43,700 nucleotides of DNA from contig NZ_JRKN01000027.1 of NCBI RefSeq assembly GCF_000763905.1, positions 1-43,700 of the forward strand, given 5' to 3'. Positions 16,556 to 25,487 of the stretch are shown piece after piece; position 1 is the first letter of the stretch; every line of letters begins with the position of its first letter. This DNA is from Paracoccus halophilus. GTDB lineage: Bacteria; Pseudomonadota; Alphaproteobacteria; Rhodobacterales; Rhodobacteraceae. A program made the position numbers and the translations under genes. The notes below the pieces were generated by a model. That model ran no database searches. It was not told the origin of the DNA and saw only the letters and a list, made by a program, of their open reading frames with translations.

Positions 16556-17563
16556 TTGCAGAATAAAACGATCATGGCAGTGCTGGCATCCGTCATCATG
16601 GTGGCTTCGCCTGCCATCGCGGAAACCACCCTGCGCGCCTTCATCCCGGTCACCGAGACCCGGCCTGAAGCAAGGATGTTCAACGAGACCTTCGCCGACA
16701 AGGTGGCGGAACTGACGAATGGCGAGGTGACGGTCCAGACCTTCTATGCCGGCGGTCTTGGCTTCGAGGTCAGGGATCTGCTGCGCCATCTCAAGCGCGG
16801 CACCGTCGATATCGGCAATATCCTGGGGGCCTATTATTCGCGCGATGCCGAATCCCTGACGCTCATGCTGGTGGATGGCGGGATCACCCGATCCGAAGAT
16901 ATCACGGCCTATCGGGATGTTTTCGCCGAGGAGTTCGAAAAGAGTCTGGAGCGTTGGGACACGGTTTTCGTGGGCACGACACAGCCGCTGGTGCTGGATC
17001 ATTCGATCTTCTGCAAGCAGCCCGTGACCTCGCTGGATCAGCTTAAGGCGATGAAACTGAGGGTCTGGACCAAACATCAGCTGGAAAGCTTCCAGTCGCT
17101 TGGGGTTGCCGCACAGATGATCTCGCAGGAAGATCTCTATATCGCGCTTCAGACCGGCGTTGTGGATTGCGCGGTCTATCTGGGCGAAGTGGCCACATTG
17201 ATGGGCCTGCAGGAAGTTGCGCCATATGAAACCTATTTTCTGCCCTATATCTCCGCGCCCGCGGCGATCGGCGTCAGTGAAAAGGCCTGGAACCAACTGA
17301 CCGAGGCGCAGCAGGCGGCGCTTCGCGAGGCCGGTCAGAATGCCACCGAGGAAACCACCCGGATGGCCATCGAATTCTCGCAGGACAAGGCTGCCTCGCG
17401 GGCAGAGCGCGAGGCAAAGGGCATCGTCATCACCGAAGGCTTCTCGGAGGCTGACCGGACGGCCCTCGTCGAGACGATGCAGGCGACCTGGCGCGCGATG
17501 GCCGAGGATGCGGGCAGCGAGACGCTTCAGGTGGTCGAGCGCGTCATGGAAATCGATCCCTGA
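16556..17563 (+). CDS. TRAP transporter substrate-binding protein (DctP family)
   Basis: The start is TTG 16556 behind a very strong ribosome site (GAGGAGGAGG, 16541-16550); the next ATG (16574) would be too far from it. The product is 335 residues with a signal peptide (AVLASVIMVASPAIA/ETTLRA). The DctP fold is visible in FNETFADKVAELTNGEVTVQ, FYAGGLGFEVRDLLRHLKRG and the signature region LKAMKLRVW, whose Arg normally holds a substrate carboxylate, then QEDLYIALQTGVVDC. It captures the substrate in the periplasm for DctQ/DctM, encoded just downstream. The substrate cannot be read from sequence; the linked M81 peptidase hints at an amide or peptide-like carboxylate. Confidence 0.93.
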   Translation: MQNKTIMAVLASVIMVASPAIAETTLRAFIPVTETRPEARMFNETFADKVAELTNGEVTVQTFYAGGLGFEVRDLLRHLKRGTVDIGNILGAYYSRDAESLTLMLVDGGITRSEDITAYRDVFAEEFEKSLERWDTVFVGTTQPLVLDHSIFCKQPVTSLDQLKAMKLRVWTKHQLESFQSLGVAAQMISQEDLYIALQTGVVDCAVYLGEVATLMGLQEVAPYETYFLPYISAPAAIGVSEKAWNQLTEAQQAALREAGQNATEETTRMAIEFSQDKAASRAEREAKGIVITEGFSEADRTALVETMQATWRAMAEDAGSETLQVVERVMEIDP

Positions 17564-17622
17564 ACCGTTTGCAGGGGTGCCGGGCAAAGTCCGGCATATC
17601 CCCGCAAGCCGAGGAAGCATTG

Positions 17623-18138
17623 ATGAAACCAATTCTGAGATTCGTGGACCATCTGTTCTATTTGCAGGTGGCCCTGGCCGCAGTCATGGCCTTTGCCATG
17701 GGCATCCTGGTCTTTACCTCTGCCCTGATGCGGTATCTGGTCGGGGCACCGCTTGGCTTCAGCGACGAACTTGTCGCGCTGATGTTCGTGTCCTTGTCGT
17801 TCCTTTGCCTGCCCTATGCAACGCGGCGCGGGCTCAACATCAAACTCAGCCTTCTGACCGACAGGCTGGGGCCTGCTGCGGAAAAGCTGGTGGCGGTCGT
17901 TGCCGGCCTGCTGACCGTCGTGATCCTCACTGTCTTTTCCGGCGCGGCCATCGAGGAAATCGTCTTTTCCTACGAGATCCAGGAGACGACCAATGTCGCC
18001 GAAGTACCGGTCTATCCGTTCAAGGCGCTGGTTCTTTTCGCCAGTTTCTCAACCGCGCTGGCGATGTTCCTGACCACGCTGACCGGACCCGTGCCCGGAG
18101 GCGCGCAAGAGCCGACTTCGCTGGAGGAAATCGAATGA
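17623..18138 (+). CDS. TRAP transporter small membrane subunit (DctQ)
   Basis: The product is 171 residues from ATG 17623, behind GAGGAAG. It has four hydrophobic helices, as usual for DctQ: LQVALAAVMAFAMGILVFTS, ELVALMFVSLSFLCLPY, LVAVVAGLLTVVILTVFSG and ALVLFASFSTALAMFLT. The conserved loop segment ATRRGLNIKLSLLTDRL lies between helices 2 and 3. Its stop overlaps the DctM start as ATGA, so the membrane subunits are translationally coupled. It joins DctM to form the sodium-driven transporter in the inner membrane. Confidence 0.9.
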   Translation: MKPILRFVDHLFYLQVALAAVMAFAMGILVFTSALMRYLVGAPLGFSDELVALMFVSLSFLCLPYATRRGLNIKLSLLTDRLGPAAEKLVAVVAGLLTVVILTVFSGAAIEEIVFSYEIQETTNVAEVPVYPFKALVLFASFSTALAMFLTTLTGPVPGGAQEPTSLEEIE

Positions 18139-19439
18139 TCTGGCTGCTTATCGTTATCGGCCTGACTGTATTCGCCCTCGGCGGGATTCCCCTGGGTGCA
18201 GCGCTGGCCGGCGTCGGGTTGATCCTCTATCATTTCTTCGCTGGCGGCGGCGGCAACATGGCGCTGGCCTTCGAAGGCGTCTGGAGCACCTTCAACAATT
18301 TCACCTTCAGTTCGATCATCCTGTTCGTCCTGGTCGGGGACCTCTTCTTTGCGGGAGGTCTCAGCAAGAAAAGCTACGGGGCGCTGGCACCGCTGTTTCG
18401 GCGCATCCCCGGGAAACTCCTGCACACGAATGTTGTGGTCTGCATGCTGTTCGGGGCCGTCAGCGGCACCAGTTCCGCCACCGCGGCCGCCATCGGCGCG
18501 GCGGCCTACCCCGAACTGGAGCGCAGGAATTACCATGCCGGTACGGTCGTCGGCTCGCTCGCGGCCTCGGGAACGCTGGGGCTGCTGATCCCGCCCAGCC
18601 TGGCGCTGATCCTGTTTGGGGCGATGACCGACAATTCGATCGGCCGGCTGTTTCTGGCGGGTGTGCTGCCGGGCATCCTGCTGGGTCTGGGCTTCATGGC
18701 CCTGATTGCAATCAAATCCAGGCTGCGGCCGGAAATCGTGCCGGTCGAGACCGAGATTCCGGGCTGGGGCGAAGCCATTCTGGCCCTGTTCGATCTTTGG
18801 CCGCTCTTCATCCTGATGTTTGCGGTGCTCGGGCCGCTCTATTCGGGGCTTGCAACGCCGACCGAATCCGCCGCCGTGGGCTTTGTCTTCGTATTGTTGC
18901 TCGGGTTCACGGTTGGCGGGCTGACGCTTCGCAACCTGGGGCCGATCCTTGTCAGCACGATGGTCAAATACGGGGCGATCGCGCTTGTCGTCATCGGGGC
19001 GGTGGTACTGAAAAACGCCGTTGCCATCCTGGGATTGCCGCGCGACCTGATCGAAGCCGCTGCCAACAGCGGCCTGGGGCGCTATGCGGTTTTCGCACTG
19101 ATCGTTCTGGCCTATCTGATCCTGGGTTGCCTTTTCGACGGGATCTCGCTGCTGCTGCTGACCGTCCCTTTCATCGCCCCTATGCTGATCGGGCAGGGCT
19201 TCGATCCGATCTGGCTGGGGGTCATGGTGACGGTCCTGATCGAAATCGGGATGATCACACCGCCTGTCGGGCCGAATCTCTTCATCCTGTCAACCATCTC
19301 GGGCAACCGGGTCTCGGTCGGTGAGGCGGCAAGGGAAACCCTGCCCTACTGGCTGCTGCTGCTGGCCGGAATCGCCTTCTTCACGATGTTCCCGGGGGTG
19401 GTCACCTGGCTTCCGGACCTCGTTTACGGCGGACTTTGA
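18135..19439 (+). CDS. TRAP transporter large permease (DctM)
   Basis: The product is 434 residues and strongly hydrophobic, with about 12 membrane segments, the usual DctM length. Family landmarks are visible: FSSIILFVLVGDLFFAGGLS, VSGTSSATAAAIGAAAYPEL, GTLGLLIPPSLALILFGAMT and TPPVGPNLFILSTISGN. It forms the substrate and ion pathway of the TRAP system. The ATG overlaps the DctQ stop. The M81 peptidase gene follows after about 54 bases on the same strand and is likely co-transcribed. Confidence 0.94.
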   Translation: MIWLLIVIGLTVFALGGIPLGAALAGVGLILYHFFAGGGGNMALAFEGVWSTFNNFTFSSIILFVLVGDLFFAGGLSKKSYGALAPLFRRIPGKLLHTNVVVCMLFGAVSGTSSATAAAIGAAAYPELERRNYHAGTVVGSLAASGTLGLLIPPSLALILFGAMTDNSIGRLFLAGVLPGILLGLGFMALIAIKSRLRPEIVPVETEIPGWGEAILALFDLWPLFILMFAVLGPLYSGLATPTESAAVGFVFVLLLGFTVGGLTLRNLGPILVSTMVKYGAIALVVIGAVVLKNAVAILGLPRDLIEAAANSGLGRYAVFALIVLAYLILGCLFDGISLLLLTVPFIAPMLIGQGFDPIWLGVMVTVLIEIGMITPPVGPNLFILSTISGNRVSVGEAARETLPYWLLLLAGIAFFTMFPGVVTWLPDLVYGGL

Positions 19440-19493
19440 GTTTCTGCCATGACGGCGGAAGGCCGACACAACCTCGATTTCGGGAAAATGCCG

Positions 19494-20969
19494 ATGAAAA
19501 TCATGATTGCCATGCTGGCGACCGAGACTAACAGTTTCGCGCCACTTCCCACCGGATTGAGCAACTTCCATGAAACCTGCTATTTCGACGGAGATGCGAC
19601 GCGCCAGCCAAGGCATGCCTTTACGGCCGCCATGCATCTGTGGCGGCAGAGGTTCGAACGGGAAGGGATCGAAACCGTCGAAAGCATCAGCACCTTTGCC
19701 CAGCCCGGCGGGATAACCTCGCGCATCACCTATGAAACGCTGCGCGACAAACTGCTATCGGATATACGGCAGGCCCTGCCGCTGGACGGGGTCGCGCTTT
19801 TCCTGCACGGGTCGATGGTCGCCGACGGTTATGAGGATTGCGAGGGCGATATCCTGCGCCGCGTGCGGGGCCTGGTCGGCGATGCGTGCAAGATCGGCGT
19901 CGAACTCGACCTGCATGCGACGCTGACGCCGGACATGGTCGGACATTCGGATCTGATCCTGTCGTTCAAGCTCTACCCTCATACGGATATCGCGGATCGG
20001 GCGGCCGAACTGGCGGAACTGATGATCCGGACGCTTCATGGTCGCATCCGGCCACGGATGGCAATATGCGAGACCGGGATGATCAGCCTCTGGAGAACCT
20101 CGGACGAACCGATGGCGGGGTTCGTCCGCGACATGCAGGCCGCCGAAGCATCGGGCGAGGCGCTGTCGGTGTCCTTTATCCACGGGTTTCCCTGGACGGA
20201 TGTGCCATTCAGCAGCGCCAAGATGCTGGTGATCTGCGACGATGACGATCAGGCGGCCGAGGCCGTGGCAAGGAAATTTGCCCGTCGGATCGTCGCGCTG
20301 CGCGATCAGACCGGCCCGCGCCAGTTTGACATGGATCCGGGCATAGACCATGCGCTGTCCCTGCCCGAGGGGCCGGTGGTGCTGGTCGATACCGGGGACA
20401 ATGCAGGCGCCGGGGCATCTTCGGACTCGACCTTTCTGCTGCGCCGGTTGCTCGACCGCGAGATCGGAAATGTCGCCACCGGTCTCTATTGGGATCCGAT
20501 CGCCGTCCGCATCTGCATGGATGCAGGGGAAGGGGCGATCTTGCGCTTGCGCGTGGGCGGAAAATGCGGGCCGGAATCGGGCGATCCGCTGGATCTCTGC
20601 GTCGAGGTGCGCCGTATCCTTCCCGCCGCAAGCCAGACCTTTGTGGATGCCCCCGCGCCCATGGGCGATTCGGTCTGGATCCGGACCGGGGACGAGGTGG
20701 ATGTCATCCTGACCTCAATCCGCTGCCAGACGCTTCATCCCGACGCCTTCGAACAATTCGGCATCGACCTGCGCCGAAAGCGTCTCGTTTGCGTGAAGTC
20801 GCTCCAGCACTTCTATGACGGCTTTGTCCGCCTGACCCCGCATATCGTCTATCTTTCCGTCCCGGGTGCGCTGGATATGAATTTTGCCAGGATCCCCTAT
20901 ACCCGCCGCGACGGCGACTACTGGCCCCGCGTGGAACAGCCATCGGCGATGGCGGATATTCTGTTATAG
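19494..20969 (+). CDS. M81-family metallopeptidase (MlrC-like)
   Basis: The product is 491 residues from ATG 19494 (MKIMIAMLATETNSFAP), the start that matches the family N-terminus; ATGs at 19488 and 19449 are less likely. M81/MlrC proteins are zinc amidohydrolases; the founder opens linearised microcystin. Landmarks are HGSMVADGYEDCEGDIL, VELDLHATLTPDMV, LSFKLYPHTDI and VDTGDNAGAGASSDST. The last corresponds to the usual DNPGGGSPGD-type loop but is altered. The C-terminal domain is seen in DPIAVRICMDAGEGA and SLQHFYDGF. Linkage to dctPQM suggests it hydrolyses the imported compound in the cytoplasm. The substrate is unknown. Confidence 0.9.
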   Translation: MKIMIAMLATETNSFAPLPTGLSNFHETCYFDGDATRQPRHAFTAAMHLWRQRFEREGIETVESISTFAQPGGITSRITYETLRDKLLSDIRQALPLDGVALFLHGSMVADGYEDCEGDILRRVRGLVGDACKIGVELDLHATLTPDMVGHSDLILSFKLYPHTDIADRAAELAELMIRTLHGRIRPRMAICETGMISLWRTSDEPMAGFVRDMQAAEASGEALSVSFIHGFPWTDVPFSSAKMLVICDDDDQAAEAVARKFARRIVALRDQTGPRQFDMDPGIDHALSLPEGPVVLVDTGDNAGAGASSDSTFLLRRLLDREIGNVATGLYWDPIAVRICMDAGEGAILRLRVGGKCGPESGDPLDLCVEVRRILPAASQTFVDAPAPMGDSVWIRTGDEVDVILTSIRCQTLHPDAFEQFGIDLRRKRLVCVKSLQHFYDGFVRLTPHIVYLSVPGALDMNFARIPYTRRDGDYWPRVEQPSAMADILL

Positions 20970-21290
20970 ATCAAAATTTTATGCCGAAAACTTTCTTTTG
21001 ATTGCGACACTCGGTCGAGTCTCGGAAGTGGTGGAAATTTGAAGGTGGCGCACCGTCGTCGGCTTTGATGCCTGTGTGGGTTTGCTCGATCTGGGCGGCG
21101 CCCGCAACAATGTGGAATCCTCGGCCGAGGGCGCGTTGATCTCCCTGGCACAGGGCATACGATCATGCTCATCGCGGTGTTCGACCCTGATGCACGGGAA
21201 TGTTGACGGCGCGCTAAATGCCTCGTTTTCCCAAGGATCGTTCGGTGCAGATATTCGTGTCAAACTGTGCAGGTTTTCGCGCCCAGCAAC
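20970..21290. other. unassigned spacer between the TRAP/M81 unit and corC
   Basis: About 320 bases have no convincing gene. A minus frame (21263-20979) reads ENEAFSAPSTFPCIRVEHRD and EINAPSAEDSTLLRAPP; it has no ribosome site and no family I know. The first 40 bases are AT-rich. The composition and broken frames suggest a worn transposon or deletion junction. It is the boundary between accessory and core regions. Confidence 0.4.
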
Positions 21291-22247
21291 TCAGCCGGCG
21301 CTACCGGCCTGGTCTTTGGTTCCCGGGCTGGCCTGCGCGGCATCCGCACGCGGCAGACGCAGACGGATGCGCTTGACGCGTCGGGGGTCGGCCTCGACGA
21401 TTTCGAACTCGGCACCGCTGTCATGGGGAATGACCTCACCCCTGACCGGCACCCGGCCGGCCAGCATGAAAACCAGCCCGCCCAGCGTGTCGATCTCCTC
21501 ATCCTCTTCGTCCAGGGCGAGGCGCAGCCCGGTTTCGGCCTCGACATCCTCCAGCGGCGCGCGGGCCTGGATCAGCCATTGGCCGGGCTTTTCCTGAAGC
21601 CACAGGCCGCCTTCGACCTCGTCATGCTCGTCCTCGATCTCGCCGATGACCTGTTCGATCAGGTCCTCGATGGTGACCAGCCCGTCCACGCCGCCATATT
21701 CGTCGATCACCAGCGCCATGTGGATGCGTTTCTGCTGCATCTGCTGCAACAGCACCCCGATCGGCATCGAGGGCGGCACATAGAGCAGGGGCCGCAGCAT
21801 CGCGCGCAGATTGAACTTGACCGGAGTCTTGGCCCCGAAGCCGAATTTCAGAGCCAGATCCTTGAGATGGACCAGACCCAGCGGGCTGTCCAGCGTGCCG
21901 CGAAAGATCGGGACGCGGGAAAAGCCGTGCTCGCTGAACATCTCGACCAGTTCGGGCAGCGTCGCGGTCACCGGCGCGGCGGCAATCTCGGCCTTGGGAA
22001 TGGCCACGTCATCGACGCGCATCCGGCGCAGATTGACCATACCGGGCACGCCGGTCGCCGGCCTGCTGGTCTGCTGCCCCTCGTCCTGCGGGGCGGCGGC
22101 TTCGCCCTCGCCGCTGCCAAAGGCGCCCAGGATGCGCCCCAGAAAGCCGCGCGATTGCGGCAGGTCACGCCCGTCCCCTCCGATACCGTCCGCCCATGAG
22201 GCGGGTTCCGTGGCGGCGGGCGTGTCGGGACTTCGGTCATTGCTCAT
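21291..22247 (-). CDS. corC: CorC/TlyC-type CBS-domain protein
   Basis: The product is 318 residues. After a Pro/Gly-rich leader (1-65) come a pair of CBS domains (MRVDDVAIPKAEI, HGFSRVPIFRGTLDSPLGLVHLKDL, then KRIHMALVIDEYGGVDGLVTIEDLIEQVIGEIEDE) and a CorC_HlyC domain (GLRLALDEEDEEIDTLGGLVFMLAGRVPVRGEV). No membrane domain is present, so it is the short, soluble CorC form associated with magnesium/cobalt efflux. ATG 22247 overlaps the ybeY stop (ATGA), which keeps the conserved phoH-ybeY-corC order. In many relatives lnt follows; here it does not. Confidence 0.93.
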   Translation of the reverse strand: MSNDRSPDTPAATEPASWADGIGGDGRDLPQSRGFLGRILGAFGSGEGEAAAPQDEGQQTSRPATGVPGMVNLRRMRVDDVAIPKAEIAAAPVTATLPELVEMFSEHGFSRVPIFRGTLDSPLGLVHLKDLALKFGFGAKTPVKFNLRAMLRPLLYVPPSMPIGVLLQQMQQKRIHMALVIDEYGGVDGLVTIEDLIEQVIGEIEDEHDEVEGGLWLQEKPGQWLIQARAPLEDVEAETGLRLALDEEDEEIDTLGGLVFMLAGRVPVRGEVIPHDSGAEFEIVEADPRRVKRIRLRLPRADAAQASPGTKDQAGSAG

Positions 22248-22747
22248 GTTTCGTGTTCCAGATAGGGGTCGGGAATGCCGAGCCGCGCCAGAATGGCGCG
22301 CTCCGCGTCCTCCATCGTGTCGGCATCCTGATCGTCAATATGATCATAACCGGCCAGATGCAAAATAGCGTGAACCAGCAGATGGGTCGCATGATCGGCA
22401 AAGGCCTTGTTCTGGGCTTCGGCCTCGCGCCGGCAGGTGTCGTAGGAGATGGCGATATCGCCCAGTTCCCGAATGTCGGGCAGGACCGGATGCGTCCCGG
22501 GGGCATGCGCGCCGAAGGCGACGGCGGGCCAGCTCAGCACATTGGTCGGAGCGGGCTTGCCGCGGAACTCGGCATTCAGCGCGGCGATGCGCTCGTCGTC
22601 GCAGCCCATGACGACGACCTGGAATTCCTCCAGTTGCAGCCATTCGCCGACGGCGCGGGCGGCGCGCTCGGCCATGGCGGGCAGGCCGGCATCCTCCCAG
22701 CGGTCATCCTCAAGGACGATATCCACGATATCGGGCATCTCAGCCAT
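22244..22747 (-). CDS. ybeY: endoribonuclease YbeY
   Basis: The product is 167 residues from ATG 22747, inside the end of phoH (8-base overlap). YbeY is a zinc-dependent single-strand endoribonuclease needed for 16S rRNA 3'-end maturation and ribosome quality control. The zinc motif H-x3-H-x5-H is intact in HLLVHAILHLAGYDH. Other landmarks are IAALNAEFRGKPAPTNVLSWP and LGDIAISYDT. A second Met three codons on (MPDIVDIVLEDDRW) is an alternative start. Confidence 0.95.
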   Translation of the reverse strand: MAEMPDIVDIVLEDDRWEDAGLPAMAERAARAVGEWLQLEEFQVVVMGCDDERIAALNAEFRGKPAPTNVLSWPAVAFGAHAPGTHPVLPDIRELGDIAISYDTCRREAEAQNKAFADHATHLLVHAILHLAGYDHIDDQDADTMEDAERAILARLGIPDPYLEHET

Positions 22748-23864
22748 CGCCGCGCGCTCCTGCCTGTCCGGGCAGCGCCTGCCCGGTGACGGCCAGCCGC
22801 GGCTCGCGGCGTGGGATGCGCTGGCCGCGTTCGTCGAAAACCTCGCCCCGGGCCAGCGCCGCCTCGGCCTCGGCGTCATAGGCCTCGATGATGCGGGCGA
22901 CCAGATGGTGACGCACGACATCCTTGGCGGTGAAATAGCTGAAACTGATGCCCTTGATGCCCTTGAGGATCTGCTCGGCGTCGGTGAGCCCGGAATGGAT
23001 GCCGCGCGGCAGGTCGATCTGGGTGCGGTCGCCGGTGATCACCATGCGCGAGCCCTCGCCCAGGCGGGTCAGGAACATCTTCATCTGCATGGTGGTGGCG
23101 TTCTGCGCCTCGTCCAGCACGACAAAGGCATTGGACAGCGTGCGGCCGCGCATGAAGGCCAGCGGCGCGATCTCGATGCGCTTTTCCTCGATCAGTTTCT
23201 GCAACTGCTTGCCGGGCAGGAAATCGTTCAGCGCGTCGTAAAGCGGCTGCATGTAGGGATCGACCTTTTCCTTCATGTCGCCGGGCAGAAAGCCCAGACG
23301 CTCGCCCGCCTCGACGGCGGGGCGCGACAGGATGATGCGATCGACATGGCCGCCGATCAGCATGGTCACGCCCACCGCCACCGCCAGATAGGTCTTGCCG
23401 GTACCGGCCGGGCCGATGCCAAAGGCCATCTCATTGGCAAACAGCGCCCGGACATAGTCCTTTTGCGCCTCGGTGCGCGGCTCGACGGTCTTTTTCCGGG
23501 TGCGCAGCTCGACCGTGCCGGACTGGAACATCTCGAGCTGCTCGTCCGGGCTGGGTCCGTCGGCGATCTCCTCGGCGCCCATGCGCAGGGCGGCCTCGAC
23601 CTCGGCCATCGCGACCGGGCGACCCTGTTCGAGCCGGGCGTAAAGCGCGTTCAGCACTTGCGCCGCCTCGGTCTGGGCGTCGATCGGGCCGACCACAGCC
23701 AGAAGATTGCCGCGCCGCAGGACATGGACCTGCAGTGTCTCCTCGATGCGGGCCAGATGCTTGTCATGCGGGCCGCAGAGGTCGATCAGCAACCTGTTAT
23801 CGGGGAATTCCAGCAGGGTTTCGCCGGGCGCGGTGCTTGCGGGGGTGGTCGGGGTCAGACCCAA
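22740..23864 (-). CDS. phoH: PhoH-like ATPase (YbeZ type)
   Basis: The product is about 374 residues if it starts at TTG 23864, which has GGAG six bases upstream and removes an unlikely Arg-rich leader; the only ATG is at 23981. An N-terminal RNA-binding-like domain (LLEFPDNRLLIDLCGPHDKHLARIEE) precedes the P-loop ATPase: Walker A GPAGTGKT, Walker B VVLDEAQN, and ITGDRTQIDLPRG. PhoH/YbeZ works with YbeY in RNA metabolism. It heads phoH-ybeY-corC and the 130-base gap upstream to mlaF may hold the promoter. Confidence 0.93.
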   Translation of the reverse strand: MGLTPTTPASTAPGETLLEFPDNRLLIDLCGPHDKHLARIEETLQVHVLRRGNLLAVVGPIDAQTEAAQVLNALYARLEQGRPVAMAEVEAALRMGAEEIADGPSPDEQLEMFQSGTVELRTRKKTVEPRTEAQKDYVRALFANEMAFGIGPAGTGKTYLAVAVGVTMLIGGHVDRIILSRPAVEAGERLGFLPGDMKEKVDPYMQPLYDALNDFLPGKQLQKLIEEKRIEIAPLAFMRGRTLSNAFVVLDEAQNATTMQMKMFLTRLGEGSRMVITGDRTQIDLPRGIHSGLTDAEQILKGIKGISFSYFTAKDVVRHHLVARIIEAYDAEAEAALARGEVFDERGQRIPRREPRLAVTGQALPGQAGARGDG

Positions 23865-23994
23865 ATTTTTCTCCGGGGATCGGGTTCGCAATGGCTCATG
23901 GTTGCAACTGCGCGGGATTCGCACAAGGGGGCGGCGCCCGCTAATCCGCCCGCGCCGGCGGAATCGGCGCGAATGCGGCACGATCCGGCGGCGA

Positions 23995-24729
23995 TCACGG
24001 CAGCCCGCGCGCCATGGGGCGGGCCCGGCCGGCGACGAAATCGCGCAGATAGCCGTCCTCGGCGCTGTCCATCTGGGCCACGCTGCCCTGCCAGCGCATG
24101 CGCCCGCGATCCAGCAGCGCCACCCGGTCGGCGATGGCGCGGACCGAGCTCATGTCATGGGTGATGGTGATGGCGCTGGCGCCGGTCTCGTCCACGATGC
24201 CGCGGATCAGGTCGTTGATCGTGGCGGCGCGAATCGGATCCAGACCGGTCGTCGGCTCGTCGAAAAAGATCACGCGGGGATCGGCGGCGATGGCGCGCGC
24301 CAGCCCGGCGCGCTTGCGCATGCCCCCCGACAGCGCCGCCGGATAGAGATCCGCGACCTCGGGGCCCAGGCCGACCCGCGCCAGCTTTTCGATCGCAATG
24401 GCGCGGGCACGGGCGCGCGGCATGTCGCGCAGCAGCCGAAAGGCCACGTTGCGCCAGACCGGCAGGCTGTCGAACAGCGCGGCATGCTGAAACAGCATGC
24501 CGAAGCCGTCCATGAACCGGGCGCGCTGCCCGGCCAGCGGCGCGCCCTGCCACAGGATCGCGCCGGCATCCGCCGCCTCAAGCCCCAGGATGCAGCGCAG
24601 GAGCACCGATTTCCCGGTGCCCGAGCCGCCGATCACGACCAGGCTTTCGCCGGCCTCCAGATCCAGATCGACGCCTTGCAGCACCTGTTTCGGGCCATAG
24701 GATTTGACCAGGCCGCGCACGCTCAGCAT
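23995..24729 (-). CDS. mlaF: ABC transporter ATPase of the Mla phospholipid system
   Basis: The product is 244 residues with a complete ABC ATPase: Walker A GGSGTGKS, signature LSGGMRKRAGLARA, Walker B VIFFDEPTTGLDP and switch His in ITITHDMSS. The LSGGMRKR form is characteristic of the MlaF/Ttg2A group that powers phospholipid transport between the two membranes. Its ATG shares one base with the mlaE stop (TGATG). The usual downstream mlaD is not in this cluster. Confidence 0.93.
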   Translation of the reverse strand: MLSVRGLVKSYGPKQVLQGVDLDLEAGESLVVIGGSGTGKSVLLRCILGLEAADAGAILWQGAPLAGQRARFMDGFGMLFQHAALFDSLPVWRNVAFRLLRDMPRARARAIAIEKLARVGLGPEVADLYPAALSGGMRKRAGLARAIAADPRVIFFDEPTTGLDPIRAATINDLIRGIVDETGASAITITHDMSSVRAIADRVALLDRGRMRWQGSVAQMDSAEDGYLRDFVAGRARPMARGLP

Positions 24730-25487
24730 CAGAAGAACAGCCCCGTCAGCACGAAATTCGCCGCCAGTATCCCGACCGAGGCCGCGACCACCGCGCTGGT
24801 CGTCGCCCGCCCCACGCCCGCCGCGCCGCCGCCCGTGGTCATGCCGAACCAGCAGCCCGACAGCGCCACGATCAGCCCGAAGGCCGCGCCCTTGATCAGC
24901 CCCGAGACCACGTCCCAGCCCTCGAGAAAGGCCCAGCTATTGGCGATATAGACGGCCGAGTTGAAGCCCAGCACATTCACCCCGATCAGCCAGCCGCCCA
25001 TGATGCCGATCACATCGCCGACCCCGACCAGCACCGGCACGCACAGGATCGCGGCCCAGAGCCGGGGCGAGACCAGCCAGCCCACCGGATCGGTGGACAG
25101 CGTCACCAGCGCATCGATCTGCTCGGTCACCCGCATCGTGCCCAGTTCCGCCGCGATGGCACTGGCCACGCGCGCGGCCACCATCAGCCCGCCCAGCACC
25201 GGACCCAGTTCGCGCACCATGCCGATGGCGACGATGGCGGGCACCACGTCAGAGGCCTGAAACCGCTCGCCCCCGGAATGGATCTGCAAGGCCAGCGCGG
25301 CGCCGGTGAACAGCGCCGTCAGCCCGACCACCGGCAGCGACAGCCAGCCGATATGCAGCACCTGCCGCGCCAGTTCCGAAGGATGCGCCCCGGCCCGCGC
25401 CAGCCCGCGACCGGCAAAGATCGCCACCCGCCCGACCATGCGCGCCAGCCCGATCGCCGCCCTGCCGGTCAGCCGGACGGGGTTCAC
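24729..25487 (-). CDS. mlaE: MlaE-family phospholipid ABC permease
   Basis: The product is 252 residues with a GTG start at 25487 that overlaps the alr stop as GTGA. Family landmarks are TALFTGAALALQIHSGG, VRELGPVLGGLMVAARVASAIAAELGTMRVTEQIDAL and FGLIVALSGCWFGM. Five to six membrane segments are present. It forms the inner-membrane part of the Mla transporter with MlaF, which maintains outer-membrane lipid asymmetry. Confidence 0.93.
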   Translation of the reverse strand: MNPVRLTGRAAIGLARMVGRVAIFAGRGLARAGAHPSELARQVLHIGWLSLPVVGLTALFTGAALALQIHSGGERFQASDVVPAIVAIGMVRELGPVLGGLMVAARVASAIAAELGTMRVTEQIDALVTLSTDPVGWLVSPRLWAAILCVPVLVGVGDVIGIMGGWLIGVNVLGFNSAVYIANSWAFLEGWDVVSGLIKGAAFGLIVALSGCWFGMTTGGGAAGVGRATTSAVVAASVGILAANFVLTGLFF

